Source: Tetragonia tetragonoides
Lineage: Eukaryota; Streptophyta; Magnoliopsida; Caryophyllales; Aizoaceae
DNA length: 64,000 bases
Direction of reading: 5' to 3'
Assembly: GCA_038025085.1 (NCBI GenBank)
Contig: CM076140.1
Coordinates: 3,412,501-3,476,500 of the forward strand
The position numbers and the translations under genes were made by a program. The stretch's first letter is position 1; each line of letters opens with the position of its first letter. Under the pieces are notes generated by a model, which saw only the letters and a program-made list of their open reading frames with translations, was not told the DNA's origin and ran no database searches. Positions 46,495 to 57,613 of the stretch are shown here, piece by piece.

Positions 46495-49400
46495 ATGCGA
46501 AATTCCATTGTCCAATGTACCTGGACGACATGCCCTAATGCTCAAATGCTCCGACCCTCGTCGTGGATTAAACCCCAAACCCTTTTCAATATTCCAATAA
46601 ATCTCCAGAGAGCTAAAGTTGCTGCTGTTAATTCCAAATACCCATCATTTGTGGCTGCCATGTCCACTACTTCCACCGACAATGGCACTGCCCAGAAGAC
46701 CCAACATCCCGTTCAGGTTACCCCCTTTTTCTTTGTTTTTTGATTTATGTGTTTTTATCCATGCTGTTCTTTGATGGGTAGTTTGATTCCCACATGGGAT
46801 TTCATTCCTTCTATTCAATTTGTGAGGGAACGATGGAATAAAGTGATTTGGGTATTAGGTTGTCAGCTCTTCTTCATTTGGGCATAATTATAATGTATTC
46901 AATCTTGTTTAGTTGCTTAGTTAGGGTTAGCTTTGGTACATAAGATCATAAGACAACACAGAACAGTAGCAGTATAGTACTACTATGGCGTGTATTCTGT
47001 CCATAATATGCTCTCTTCTCATTGTGATTACTTTGTAAAACTTTTTATTAAACCACAGCAAAACTGTGATGAGGAAGTCTATTCCAAAAAGTTGATATCT
47101 TTTGAGCTTACCCTCATTATTGGTTATCCATTTTGTAACTTTTAAATTTTTAGCCCCCCATCTTTACTTATTAGAAGTTAGTAGTTGAAGGTGGGGGTTG
47201 CGGGAGGGATGTTCGAAGGAGAAGTTAAAGTTCGTAAAAGCTAGGTCAAACGGACTCTAAGAGCTGTAACACTGCAGCTTAGCAGCGGTTGTGGATTTTG
47301 CTAGAGGGAAAGTTAGATAGGTAAAGGGATAATCGCAGTTTGAGTTGCTGACACAGCCCTGGATTGAAGTTTCAATGGACAGTATAGTTGTAGTGGATTG
47401 TGATGAGCTTTTATCTTAGGTTCTTCTGGAGAACTTATGTTGGGCAACATGGAACATGTGGAGTCAAACCAATGAGCTACAGTATACGCGTGGAGTATGT
47501 TTGAGATACTTTATAGCTCCATTTATACTTGAGTGTGCATGCACAATGATTGTTTAAGTTGGGGCTAGTGGTACTCTTACATATGGGAGGGTGATGTTTA
47601 CCCTTGCTGCTTGGGGCCCCTCGTTAACCCAACAACACCCGGCAAGTATCCTTGGTTACTTGGGCACACTTGGTTATTCATTAATCTGTGAGCTTGTTTT
47701 AGAGTCTTGAGAAAACCCTAGGATGCGCAGATCTTTTTGGTTCCTAGACATGGTGATTGACTATATAACCGACTGTGAAGCTCGAGTATTTGCTCCAGTG
47801 ACTTTCATCCCCCCCCCCCCCAAACACATCCACCCACCATATGTTGTTGTTGTCGTGTGTCGTCCATTGTGACTGATGAGCAATGAGTGTGCCTAAGGTG
47901 GCCACGGGCCGGTTAGTGTTGTGCCTGGGCCGTGCTTCGTCGGAGGCTGGCACTGATTGGCACGGCCAACCACCGGTCAGTGCGGGGCCTGGGCTCCGGG
48001 CCTCGCTAGGCCTAGCCCGTGGGTGGATCGTTCTGAAGAGAGAGAAAGATCTGAAAGTGAGGTTGTTGATATGGAGGAGAGAAGAAGGGGTTGAACAATG
48101 GAGGTGAAATGAAGGGTGCCCACAACCTTGAAAATTTCAGTGCGGCTTGGGATGATATGAAGAAAATGGGAAAGGTGGGGTACTGGGATTGTTTTAAATG
48201 CTGGACATTGTTGTTGTTGTTGAGATTTGGCAAACATTGGTGCTCTGTTGATGACATTTGGGAAAACAGGGGAGCCATTGAAGGAGGGGAGAGAGAAAGC
48301 TAGTGGAGAGAGACGGGCCCGGGCTTCATCGGAGGCCGGCACTGCTTTGGCACGGCCAATGGCCGGTCAGTGCCGGGCCTGGGCTCCCTTCTGGCCGGCA
48401 TAGCTAGGCCCATTGGCGGTCCGATCAGTGCGGGCTTGGGCCTAGCCCGGCCCACTGGCCACCATTAAGTGTGCCTGATAACTATGGAGAAGTTGTTTTT
48501 GCTGGCAGTATCTGCAAGCATATTTTTAGAATATATAAGAACCTGTACTGTGGCAGTGGAGGCATAATGTATTTTATTGTTCTTCTGGGCTATGACTATA
48601 AGCTATAATCTACTAATATCTGCGGAGAATCAGGGAGGTGGAGTGGTGCCACTTCCACCTTCCACCCGCGAGATGTGGGTTCAATTCTGATGGCCCACAA
48701 CTGGGGATCCCCTCTTTATCCACCCTTCCCAATAGGCCTACTAATTGGCAAGAGGCAGAGAAAGCTTTAGTCGTCACTCCGTCAATTAGGATGAAGATTA
48801 ATGCATTCGAGAAGTGTTTATGCTCAACTTTTTGAAAGGAAATACAGAATAAACAATAGATTCTTTGACTTCCATGTCTCGATATTGAAAGTGAATCTGC
48901 CAAAGTACTCCTCAATGTTTTGTACTGATGGGTTCAGTGTGGGTGTCTGGTCTGGTGGTTTTTGTGTCACCACTCTCTGACATTGGACATCTTCTCATTC
49001 CATGGAATTGGTGAAAGTAGGGTGTAGCTAGGTTCATCGTGGAAGAACGCAATGTTTGAGTTTGAGATGGCCGAACTTGAACACACAAATCTATAGTTAG
49101 GTTTTTGTCTGGGGTGTTTAGAGCGCTCTCGTTCGCGATCAGCCTAATATTTGAAGTAGTAATGTCTCTAATACTGGATTCCATGTGATATACTGGATGA
49201 TTTTGGTTTTGCCAACATGAGCACAAATACTAATTGATTTTCTCTATGAGTGTGTATGTCTGTTAGTACAAAGCCGTTTTGGTTAGCTGGAAAATACGGA
49301 AGCGTTATCACCCATACTTTCGATATTCCGGCCCTTACATCGGTGGCCCGTAAAAACGCCTTTACAAGCCTATCAAGGACCAGATAACGGACCCCGGGGG

Positions 49401-52400
49401 CCTCCCATGTACCTTAGGGGTGTCCCGTGCGATGTGGTGCGAAAATACACACCATGGTTCCGGGGCCTCTCGGAAGCCCTAAAAACGTGGATTATAGCCT
49501 CCGTTTTCAGCTTCTCGGACCCCAGGTGTCATTTTTGCCCAAAATTTTCCGCGGGGTCTATCATGACCCTAGAGGATCCTCAGTGCTCCCGGAGGGTCAT
49601 CCGGATCCCCGAACTTTGATATCACCATGCTTTCGGTGTTACGGTCCTTACATTGGTGGCCCGTAAAAACACTCTTACAAGCCTATCAGGGACCAAATAA
49701 CGGACCCCGAGAGTCTCCCATGTCCCCTAGGGGTATCTAGTGCGATGTGGTGTGAAAATATACACCTTTGTTCCGGGGCCTCCCGAAAGCCCCAAAAAGG
49801 TGGATTATATAGCCTTCGTTTTCAACTTCTCGGAGCCCGGGTGTCATTTTTGCCAAAATTTCTCCGAGTGCTCTATCATCACCCAAGAGGACCCTCGGTA
49901 CCCCGGAACTTCTATATCACCCATGCTTTCATTGTTCCGGCCCTTATATTGGTGTCCCGTAAAAATGCCCTTAGAAGCCTATCAGAGACCAGATAACGGA
50001 CCCCGGGGGCCGCCCATGTCCCCTAGGGTGTCCCGTGAGATGTGGTGTGAAAATATACACCTTCGTTCCGGGCCTCCCAGAAGCCCAAAAAACGTGGATT
50101 ATAAGCCTTTGATTTTCGGCTTCCCGGAGCTTGGGTGTCATTTTTGCCCAAAATTTTTCGGGTGGTCCATCATCATCCTAGTGGACCCTCAGTACCCCGG
50201 CAGGGTCATTCGGTTCTTCGAACTTCGATATCACGCATGCTTTCGGTGTTCCGGCCCTTACATTGGTGTCCCGTAATAACGCCCTTACAAGCCTACCAAG
50301 GACCAGATAACGGACCCCGGGGCCCCCCATTTCCCCCAAGGGTGTCCTGTGCAATTTGGTGTACATGTGTATAAGTGGAAATCAGTGGCAGGATCCTCCT
50401 CACAGTGGCAGGACCTTATTGAATAGTGAGAATCAGTGGAAGAACCTTATTCAATAAGTGGAAATTAGTGGCAGGATCAACATTGCTCCTTAGAGGATCA
50501 GTGACGGGATCTTATTGAATAAGGGGAAGGACCTTACCGAATCAGTGAAAATCAGTGGAAGACTTTACCAAATCAGTGAGAACCAGTGAAAATAATAAGT
50601 GGAAAGAACGCACCCTAACTCACCATATATTTATAAACCAAACTTATTGAGACATTACTAGATCCGAAAATCTTTTATTGCAAAGCCTTTTTGGTTAGCT
50701 GGAATTTTTTTTGCTGAAAGTGATTTTTGGTTGAACTCATTTGATTTTTCCGGAAAGTAGCCCCACCAAACTGAGTCTACAATCAATAGGCTTAAACAGT
50801 ATCTTCTTCAGCAAATTGTGCGAGTCCGGGATACTTTGATTGTACCTGCCTTGAGGATTATTTTTCAATGCTTCAGGGCCCATGGAATTAGTCTAGCAAA
50901 GCTTGGATGCATGCTTGAAAAAGAAAAAAAAAAACTGCCTTGAAGGTTACTATGACATGAGGGTACTGCTTAGCTGAGCCTTATATAGCAGAATGTCTCT
51001 TTGGTTGTGGTAGTATTCCTGCGAGGAGAAAAGATCCATCGAATATCAGAAGTTTTGTTAATCCAGATGGTATTTTGTCAGTTGAAAAGAACATGTCATC
51101 CTCATCTTTCACAGCTGCATTGTGCGAGCCTATGTCCCAATCTCAATATTGTCACAACTCAACGTGTTTATGCTTGGTGAAGGAAAAGGAGCTCTTAGTG
51201 TTGTGAGTCTGTCAGGTTTGATACTGTTGCAGTTAAATTTGATTCTGAATCTTATTTTGTTGAATAGGGGGGGGGGGGGGGGGGGGGCGGGGGGGGGAGC
51301 AATAAAGGACCTTAGTTGCAGGCCTTACTGGGTCATTAGTGTGCCAGTGTGGGTTTCTTACAGCTCTTGTTGTAATTAGGCATTTTATGCTTGCCTTTCC
51401 CCTATACAACTTCAGAAGGCATTTTGGATTTGTAACTTCCTGTACTGTATTGCTTGCTTTGGTTTCAAATTCTTATGCTATATACTAGGCATATCATGTT
51501 ATCACCAGTCAAGTGAGTCATCCCTCTTCCCGCTAGAATTAGTAGCCTTTGCTCCTTCCTTGTTGCTATTCATTAAGTAACTCATGTGAGCAATGCAAAT
51601 TTTAAACGTAGGAAAGTTGTATGAACCCATGCGCTCATCCTGATCTTCTCAGACATTAAAATCTTTTCACAGGTTGCGAAGCGTTTGGAGAAGTTTAAAA
51701 CAACCATCTTCACTCAAATGAGCCAGCTAGCTATCAAACATGGAGCGATTAACCTTGGCCAAGGATTCCCCAACTTTGATGGACCTGAGTTTGTGAAAGC
51801 AGCAGCGATTCAAGCCATTAACGATGGCAAGAACCAATATGCTCGTGGTTATGGAGTTCCGGACCTCAACTCTGCGGTGACCGAGAGGTTTAAGAATGAC
51901 ACAGGGCTTGTAGTTGATCCTGAAAAGGAAGTAACTGTCACCTCAGGTTGCACAGAGGCCATTGCTGCAACCATGTTAGGGTTGATAAATCCTGGTGATG
52001 AGGTCATCCTCTTTGCCCCATTTTATGATTCCTATGAAGCTACCCTTTCGATGGCCGGTGCCAAAGTTAAGGGCATCACCTTGCGGCCACCCAATTTCTC
52101 AGTGCCACTAGATGAGCTAAAGTCTGCCATATCAAAAAACACCCGAGCAATCCTTCTAAACACCCCTCATAACCCAACAGGAAAGATGTTCACTCGTGAA
52201 GAACTTGATGTGATCGCATCTCTATGCATCAAAAACGATGTCTTGGTTTTCAGTGACGAGGTTTACGACAAGTTAGCCTTTGAAATGGATCACATTTCCA
52301 TAGCCTCTCTTCCTGGAATGTACGAGCGCACTGTGACTCTGAATTCCTTAGGGAAGACGTTCTCCCTAACTGGGTGGAAGATTGGGTGGGCCATAGCACC

Positions 52401-52824
52401 GCCACATTTAACATGGGGAGTGAGGCAAGCACACTCATACCTCACATTTGCTACTTCCACCCCAATGCAGCATGCTGCTGCTACTGCACTTAGAGCACCA
52501 GATTCTTATTTTGAGGAGCTGAAGAAGGATTACACGGCGAAAAAGGATATCTTGGTTGAAGGGCTAAAGGCTGTCGGCTTCAAGGTATTCCCATCGAGCG
52601 GGACCTATTTCGTGGTTGTGGATCACACCCCTTTCGGTCAGAAGGATGATGTTGCATTCTGTGAATACTTGATCAAGGAAGTCGGGGTGGTGGCTATCCC
52701 AACCAGTGTTTTCTATCTGAACCCAGAGGAGGGCAAGAATTTGGTAAGATTTACCTTTTGCAAAGATGAAGACACCCTGAGGTCTGCTGTTCAAAGGATG
52801 AAGGAGAAACTAAAAACAATATAA
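46495..52824 (+). CDS. PLP-dependent aminotransferase, kynurenine/glutamine-transaminase-like, organelle-targeted
   Basis: Two exons: 46,495-46,716 and 51,673-52,824, joined in phase 0 (457 residues). Residues 1 to about 60 look like a transit peptide (basic, Ser-rich, few acids). The rest is a complete fold type I, class I/II aminotransferase: GAINLGQGFPNFDGP substrate loop, HNPTGKMFT with Asn241, SDEVYD with Asp269 and Tyr272, SLGKTFSLTGWK with the PLP Lys302, and a C-terminal VRFTF with the carboxylate-binding Arg433. All catalytic residues are present. Relatives transaminate kynurenine, glutamine, methionine or cysteine conjugates; the substrate cannot be set from sequence. From memory this is the At1g77670 type. 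The single 4,956-bp intron is filled with repeats (hAT-like element, SINE, satellite block 2). Start chosen as the first Met of the open leader exon. Confidence 0.93.
47895..48467. mobile_element. non-autonomous hAT-like element in the aminotransferase intron
   Basis: 573 bp flanked by a perfect AGTGTGCCT (47,886-47,894 and 48,468-48,476; 8-9 bp). Ends are inverted and GC-rich: AAGGTGGCCACGGGCC at left and GGCCCACTGGCCACCATTA at right. Subterminal repeats such as GGCACGGCCAA and CGGTCAGTGC.GGGCCTGGGCTCC occur near both ends. No transposase; interior frames are short. Confidence 0.8.
48620..48790 (+). mobile_element. SINE-like segment
   Basis: A-box-like GGTGGAGTGGTGCC near 48,640 and B-box-like GTGGGTTCAATTCTGA near 48,676-48,691, then GGCCCACAACTGGGGATCCC, as in plant tRNA-derived SINEs. 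Target duplication not found. Lies in the aminotransferase intron. Confidence 0.55.
49297..50365. repeat. satellite-like block 2 (same monomer as block 1), in the aminotransferase intron
   Basis: Four monomers, landmark GCCTATCA.GGACCA.ATAACGGACCC at 49,368, 49,681, 49,977 and 50,291 (steps 313, 296, 314). The alternation of about 295 and 313 is also seen in block 1 (294, 313). A 24-bp direct repeat CAAAGCC(G/T)TTTTGGTTAGCT brackets the block and its tail (49,269-49,292 and 50,681-50,704, one mismatch), suggesting insertion as one unit. Confidence 0.88.
50366..50680. repeat. degenerate short repeat (ATCAGTGGCAGGA..TTATTGAATAA) and conserved 66-bp end
   Basis: About eight variants of CAGTGG(C/A)A and ACCTTATTGAATA follow satellite block 2. 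The last 66 bp (50,614-50,679, from CCTAACTCACC through GAGACATTACTAGATC) recur at 61,425-61,490, so they mark the end of a dispersed element. Confidence 0.7.
50705..51672. other. rest of the aminotransferase intron
   Basis: No gene or transposon recognised. An almost pure G run at 51,267-51,298 is notable. The intron ends TCTTTTCACAG at 51,672. Confidence 0.5.
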
Positions 52825-53214
52825 TCTTCAACTTTTCAAGGGTCATGCCATTTCTCCAGGTTGTTGCTTTCAGGTGAAATGATGTTTGTTATAATACAGT
52901 TTATAGTGAGAGAGAATTCTCATTCATTCTTTCCATTGGTGGGAAGATAATGATGCATGATTTTTACCAAGTGATTGAGTACAGCTTGGAAGTGATAATT
53001 ATGTGCTCAACTTGTGCCTGGGTTGGCCAGGAGGCACAATGGATTTCTCTATCAATAAGGAAGTGTAACGGTTACTTAGTGGGGTAATAATAATACTATT
53101 TTCACATGTCATTTAGAACAAAATCTTCATTAGGCAAATGATTTTTTCCCTTATCTTAATACTCAAGTTGCCTTTGTCTCTGCTTTCTTCATTGTTTCCT
53201 CATTTTATTTTTTT
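52825..53214 (+). other. 3' UTR and downstream region of the aminotransferase gene
   Basis: Ordinary AT-rich 3' sequence after the TAA at 52,822-52,824. The poly(A) site is not determinable with confidence. No other feature. Confidence 0.5.
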
Positions 53215-53530
53215 ACTTTTTGTTTATTTTCTGAGCTAGCAGGGAAATATAAATGCATAATCTGCTAAGGCTATGCTCCAAAATCTATGGGAGAAGACTT
53301 GATCTCATTATTTTTTAGACAAGGAACTTTTCAATTTTGTTGAAAATGAGACTTGAATCCAGGACATTGTTGGAGTACAAGTGTGACGTGTGCCACTGCA
53401 CCTTTGTTCGCCTTTTTTTTTTTTTTTTTTTCTTTTTTTGCTGAGTTACTAGGGAATATAGATTATACATATATGCATAATCTCCTAGGACTATGCTCCA
53501 AAATCTATGGGAGAAGACTTGATCCCATTT
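53215..53530. repeat. direct duplication (about 80-90 bp) flanking a SINE-like core
   Basis: GCTATGCTCCAAAATCTATG through GGGAGAAGACTTGATC occurs at about 53,269-53,308 and again at about 53,490-53,529 with related upstream sequence. Between them, on the minus strand, GTGCAGTGGCACACGTCACA and GGATTCAAGTC look like A and B boxes of a tRNA-derived SINE (53,309-53,405), followed by a poly-T tract at 53,412-53,438. Confidence 0.6.
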
Positions 53531-53799
53531 GTTGAATCTTCTTTTTTTATTTTTCACTGATTCTTTTTTAAAATTTTATTAAGTGGGTAAGCAGGAGCCA
53601 CAAGACTTGGCCTTGTACATGGTCAAAACTCAAGACTTGGGGGTGGAACTTGTAGAAAGGTTCTCTCTGCTACCTTTTTTCTCCCAACCAGATACCACGC
53701 TACCTTGATTTTCACTGCTTTGTTTGCCACACTGTGGGACATGTAAATGCCTTTTTTCAGAGAGTACCCACTTGGGTTCGTGGTGCGTTGGATGATGTT

Positions 53800-54062
53800 T
53801 ACCACTCCCTCCGTTTCGGAAAAATGTTAACATTTATTTTTTGAAAGTCAAACATTACAAACTTTGACTATTAATTTCGGAAAAAATATAAGCATTTATA
53901 ATGTAAAAATATTATCGTTGAATTCGTTTTAATTAGTACTTTCGGAAAATCTATTTTTTATAGTTTATGTATTCATATAAACATAAATATTTATGGTCAA
54001 AGTAGTGCATTAGAGACCGTGTAAAAGTAAATGTTAACATTTTTTCAGAAACGGATGGAATA
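53800..54062. mobile_element. Stowaway-type MITE
   Basis: Ends CTCCCTCCGTTTC..GGAAAAATGTTAACATTTA and TAAATGTTAACATTTTTT..GAAACGGATGGAA are inverted, with TA on both sides. Interior shares ATGGTCAAAGTA..GCATT.GAGACCGT with the MITE at 55,862. Confidence 0.88.
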
Positions 54063-55861
54063 ATACTTGTCTGGAAGTAGTTTGATGCCCCCCCCAAAAA
54101 AAAAAAAAAAACCTTTGAACATTTTCGTTAATTATTAATGCCAAATTAATTAATTAATGGTTGAAAAGAAGTAACATGAAATGGATGCATTTGTATGAAA
54201 TTTCTGAGCAGAGCTTTGAAAAAGAGAAGTTAATGAATGGGACTGGTTATAGGATGGATGAAAGGTAGGACTGTTGAATGTTTTGATTATTTTTTATTAT
54301 TTCCTTCCTGAGTTTGGTTGATAACTGTTTGGTTTGGGCGTTGACAATTCCCTCCTTTCTTTCTTTCTTCAGCCCCCATTTAATGTTTTCGCGATTTCCC
54401 AGGCGAAAATTTTCTGTGAAGACCGTACCGTAGTACCGTGTCCACTGAGGTATGTAGCTATTATGCGTATGGAAAATGATACATTCACCTACTGGGTTGA
54501 TAACCCATTTTTTATTTGTATCTATCTCTCTTCTCTATTTTCAAATTCTCTATCATCTATTTCCAAAAAATGACATTTAAAATAAAGAGAGATAAATACA
54601 AAAAGAATATGGATTGTCCACCCACATAATCAACCAAACATTTTGCCTATGCGTATGCCCATATGTAAAAGAGTTGGCCAACTAATACCGATAAAACGAA
54701 CGCCTACATTAATGTCCAATGGTTTTTTAAGTCAATTTAATTATTATTATTCGTCCAACAAAAACACCCAATTTTGATTTTGAGAAACCTGCAATGAGAT
54801 TTGGTCTTCATGGTGAAATTAGATCTGTCCCTATTTCTGTTCTTTTTTATTTGGTTTGGATCAAAGGATGTGTACAAAAGCTGACCGCATATACATTCAT
54901 GTTCTAGCTACGAAGTAACTGTTTTCTACCTCAATATAATATTATCACCATAATTGTATGTGTTTTTTTATTCATAAGCATATGATCATCATTTATGAAG
55001 GTTACACGGCATATTTTTCAAATCCATAGAACTGAATTGAGTTAAATTGGACTAAAAATAACTTAACTTAACTGAATAGCAATATGTGAGGAAAAAAAAA
55101 TTATTGAACCGAATAGAACTCTAATAAACTCGTTATTGAGTAAGTGAAAAAGAGTAGACACTCAATATATTGCTATTGTAATCTTTGTAATGTGATCGTT
55201 TTGCTTCTCCATTTCCTTTTAGTTTGTGCAAATTTGAAACACAAATCTTTGTCCAATACGATTTGGAGCAAGAAAACATTCTCACACACAACAGGGCTAA
55301 ATGAAGAGTGACAATACTTTTTTAGGTTGGGCATCAGACGATCATGCACGTGATCACCAATCAGCACCCACACACTGACCTTGTTTGATACAAACAATTA
55401 ATTAATTAAATTGGTAATTGTATTTACTTGACTAAATTCGATTTACAAATGCAAAGTGCCACCAAAGTCTTACCAGTTTCTGAAAGGCTACGTACAAATA
55501 AAGCTCTTATAGTAAGTACTAACCACACGATGAACCGCCCAAATCAGATCAACCGATCCAAATCAAAGTTGACCCTTTTTGCTCTGTTTGATATAAGTTT
55601 ACCAAAAAGGAAAAGAGATTCTTAAAGTTGCTTGCTCTTCACATCCATTTTTGGTTTAGTTGAACTCGAATTTGAATACTATTTCAAAAATAGAGCAAAA
55701 AGCATAAAGAAGAAGAAAAAAAAAGTTGAAAAAGATCAACAGATAGAGAAGAGTAAGAGAGAGAAAAGGCTAAAAGCATGTGTGAATATGTGATGATTAA
55801 CTCCGTAATCAACATAATTGTTACTAGAGCATGGAAGGAGAACAACCTTGACCTTATTTTG
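54063..55861. other. AT-rich intergenic DNA
   Basis: No supported gene. 55,020-55,160 has ACTGAATTGA/TTAACTGAATAG-type short repeats of the kind seen at 60.8 and 62.9 kb. A poly-A run at 54,096-54,110 follows a short C run. Confidence 0.4.
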
Positions 55862-56122
55862 TACTCCCTCCATTTTTCCTTAAACTTCCTACATGTTTTT
55901 TTGAGGTCTAACTTTATAAACTTTGACCATAAATATATAAAAATTCTCTGTGAGTTATGATTTGAAAGTATATGCATTAGATTCCTTTGGAAATGTATTT
56001 TCAAAATATCAATTTTTTATAAATTTTACTTGTATATTTTTATAGATATTCATGGTCAAAGTACCACATTGGAGACCGTAAAAAAACAAGTAGGAAGTTT
56101 AAAGAGAAACGGAGGCTCCCCT
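55862..56122. mobile_element. Stowaway-type MITE, eroded right end
   Basis: Left end TACTCCCTCCATTTTTCCTTAAACTTCCTAC; right end GTAGGAAGTTTAAAGAGAAACGGAGG is its inverse, but the final bases are changed. Interior ATTCATGGTCAAAGTACCAC and GGAGACCGT match the element at 53,800. The exact right border is uncertain by about 5 bp. Confidence 0.85.
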
Positions 56123-57090
56123 TTCTATGTACTAAAAATTACATTACCTTGCGTAGCGCAAAGCTAGCGGCTATAGATTACCAAAAGATAAAAGCAATTA
56201 ACTTTTGGTACCTTAATCTAAACTTACTAAGTGCAATCCTAAACAAGTTAGCTAACAAAATATTTGTACTACACCAAAAGAAAGAAGGAAAAAAAAAAAA
56301 AAAAGAGGAGCATATGTAACTTGTGTTATCATTATCATAGCTCTCGAATTTGTGTTTCGATCCAGAGTTTTAAAAACTTCTCTATAATCTAGCGATGGGA
56401 AACTCTATAGAAAGAATTTTAGAGGATTCGTTTCCTGAATGTTGACTTTGGAATTAAGCTTGTTAATCCTAATTGACTTGTCATTTACCCTAAAAAATAC
56501 GGAGTTTTTTTACGCTATTAAAAGATGGCCGGATTCAATTGACTGTAAGATTATAGAGTATTGAAAATTATTCACAAACTTCAGTAGTTATAATTTGATG
56601 GATCATGCGAAACGTAGTTAATGATTGATCATTTCATATATGAGGTAGCTGGGAAAATGTTATACCTATAGCTATGGTTGTCCAGAAAAGCAGTTTAGAT
56701 GACATTATAGCAGAAAACTAATGGGAAATTGACGCCGTTCACTTCGGATACAATATTGGCACTTAAGTCACAAGTTGGAATTATTGGTTAGTATTTTGTG
56801 AGTTAGGATTATTTACGGCACACGGATGAAACTTCGGATTATTTAGAATTAATTTTCCTTTCTATTTTGCTTTTCCAGATTTTAAATTACAACAAATTCG
56901 AATTTGAGAATAAAGGTTATTACACTACATGTGTGAACTAAAATCTAAAAACAGAAAAATAAGCAATTTTCTTTCAAAAAGGCTCCTCACAAATTACAGT
57001 ATTATTATTATTTTTTTTAAAAGAAAAAAAGTAGAAGAGGAGTAGGCACGTGCCGGCCTGCCACAGTAAAGGCATAAAGGGTCAGTCAGG
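56123..57090. other. intergenic DNA upstream of the MORN gene
   Basis: AT-rich, with no gene or transposon recognised. The last 100 bp are the likely promoter; TATA not evident. Confidence 0.4.
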
Positions 57091-57099
57091 TCAGAAATG

Positions 57100-57613
57100 A
57101 GAAAACCAAACCAAAACCTTACTGCTCTCTCTCTTCCCTCTCTCTCAGATCCAACGACCATATCTTCCCGTCAAAACCGCGGAGCAGCTCTTATAACACT
57201 CCCCCATCTAACGGCTCTTATTCTCTCTCTTTTTCTAGCCTTTCGATCTCCATCCAACGGTCCAGATCAAATCTCGCTCCCCTCACCTTACTTGTCCCCG
57301 CCCCCACTGTTAAATAAACAAACCCCCTTTTATTCAGTTTTCGAAGTTTTCAAAACCATAACCCCATTTCACTCTCTCTCTCTCTCTCTCCAAATTAAAT
57401 CTCTCTCTTCCAAATTAAACTCTTCTCTCTCTTTCTCTCTCCTCACAGTGTGCCGGGGTGCTAATGTCGCCGGCGACCGTCGTATCCACTAGTAAAACCT
57501 ACGTGAAGCGAATCTCGAGGTACCGATAACACTAAACCCAAATCAACGGCTCTGATTAATTTTCAGGTCACAGAGTTAAAGAGAGAGAATTAAATTAAAT
57601 TAAATTACGAAAA
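57100..57613 (+). promoter_or_regulatory. CT-rich 5' leader of the MORN gene
   Basis: CTCTCTCT runs at 57,125-57,145, 57,371-57,410 and 57,421-57,442, and low T-to-G content, are typical of plant leaders. A 131-codon frame here lacks any domain and ends before the gene's ATG; I treat it as leader, not protein. Confidence 0.5.

Noticed and set aside
49407..50374. Plus-strand frame of 178 codons in the aminotransferase intron
   Set aside because: It spans satellite monomers; the repeated peptide follows the DNA repeat and is not conserved as protein.
57097..57492. 131-codon frame upstream of the MORN gene
   Set aside because: Low-complexity Ser/Leu/Pro translation of a CT-rich leader; no domain and no splice link to the MORN frame.
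57520..57570. Possible leader intron before the MORN ATG (GAGGTACCG...TTTTCAG)
   Set aside because: About 50 bp is too short for efficient splicing in plants; left as leader.
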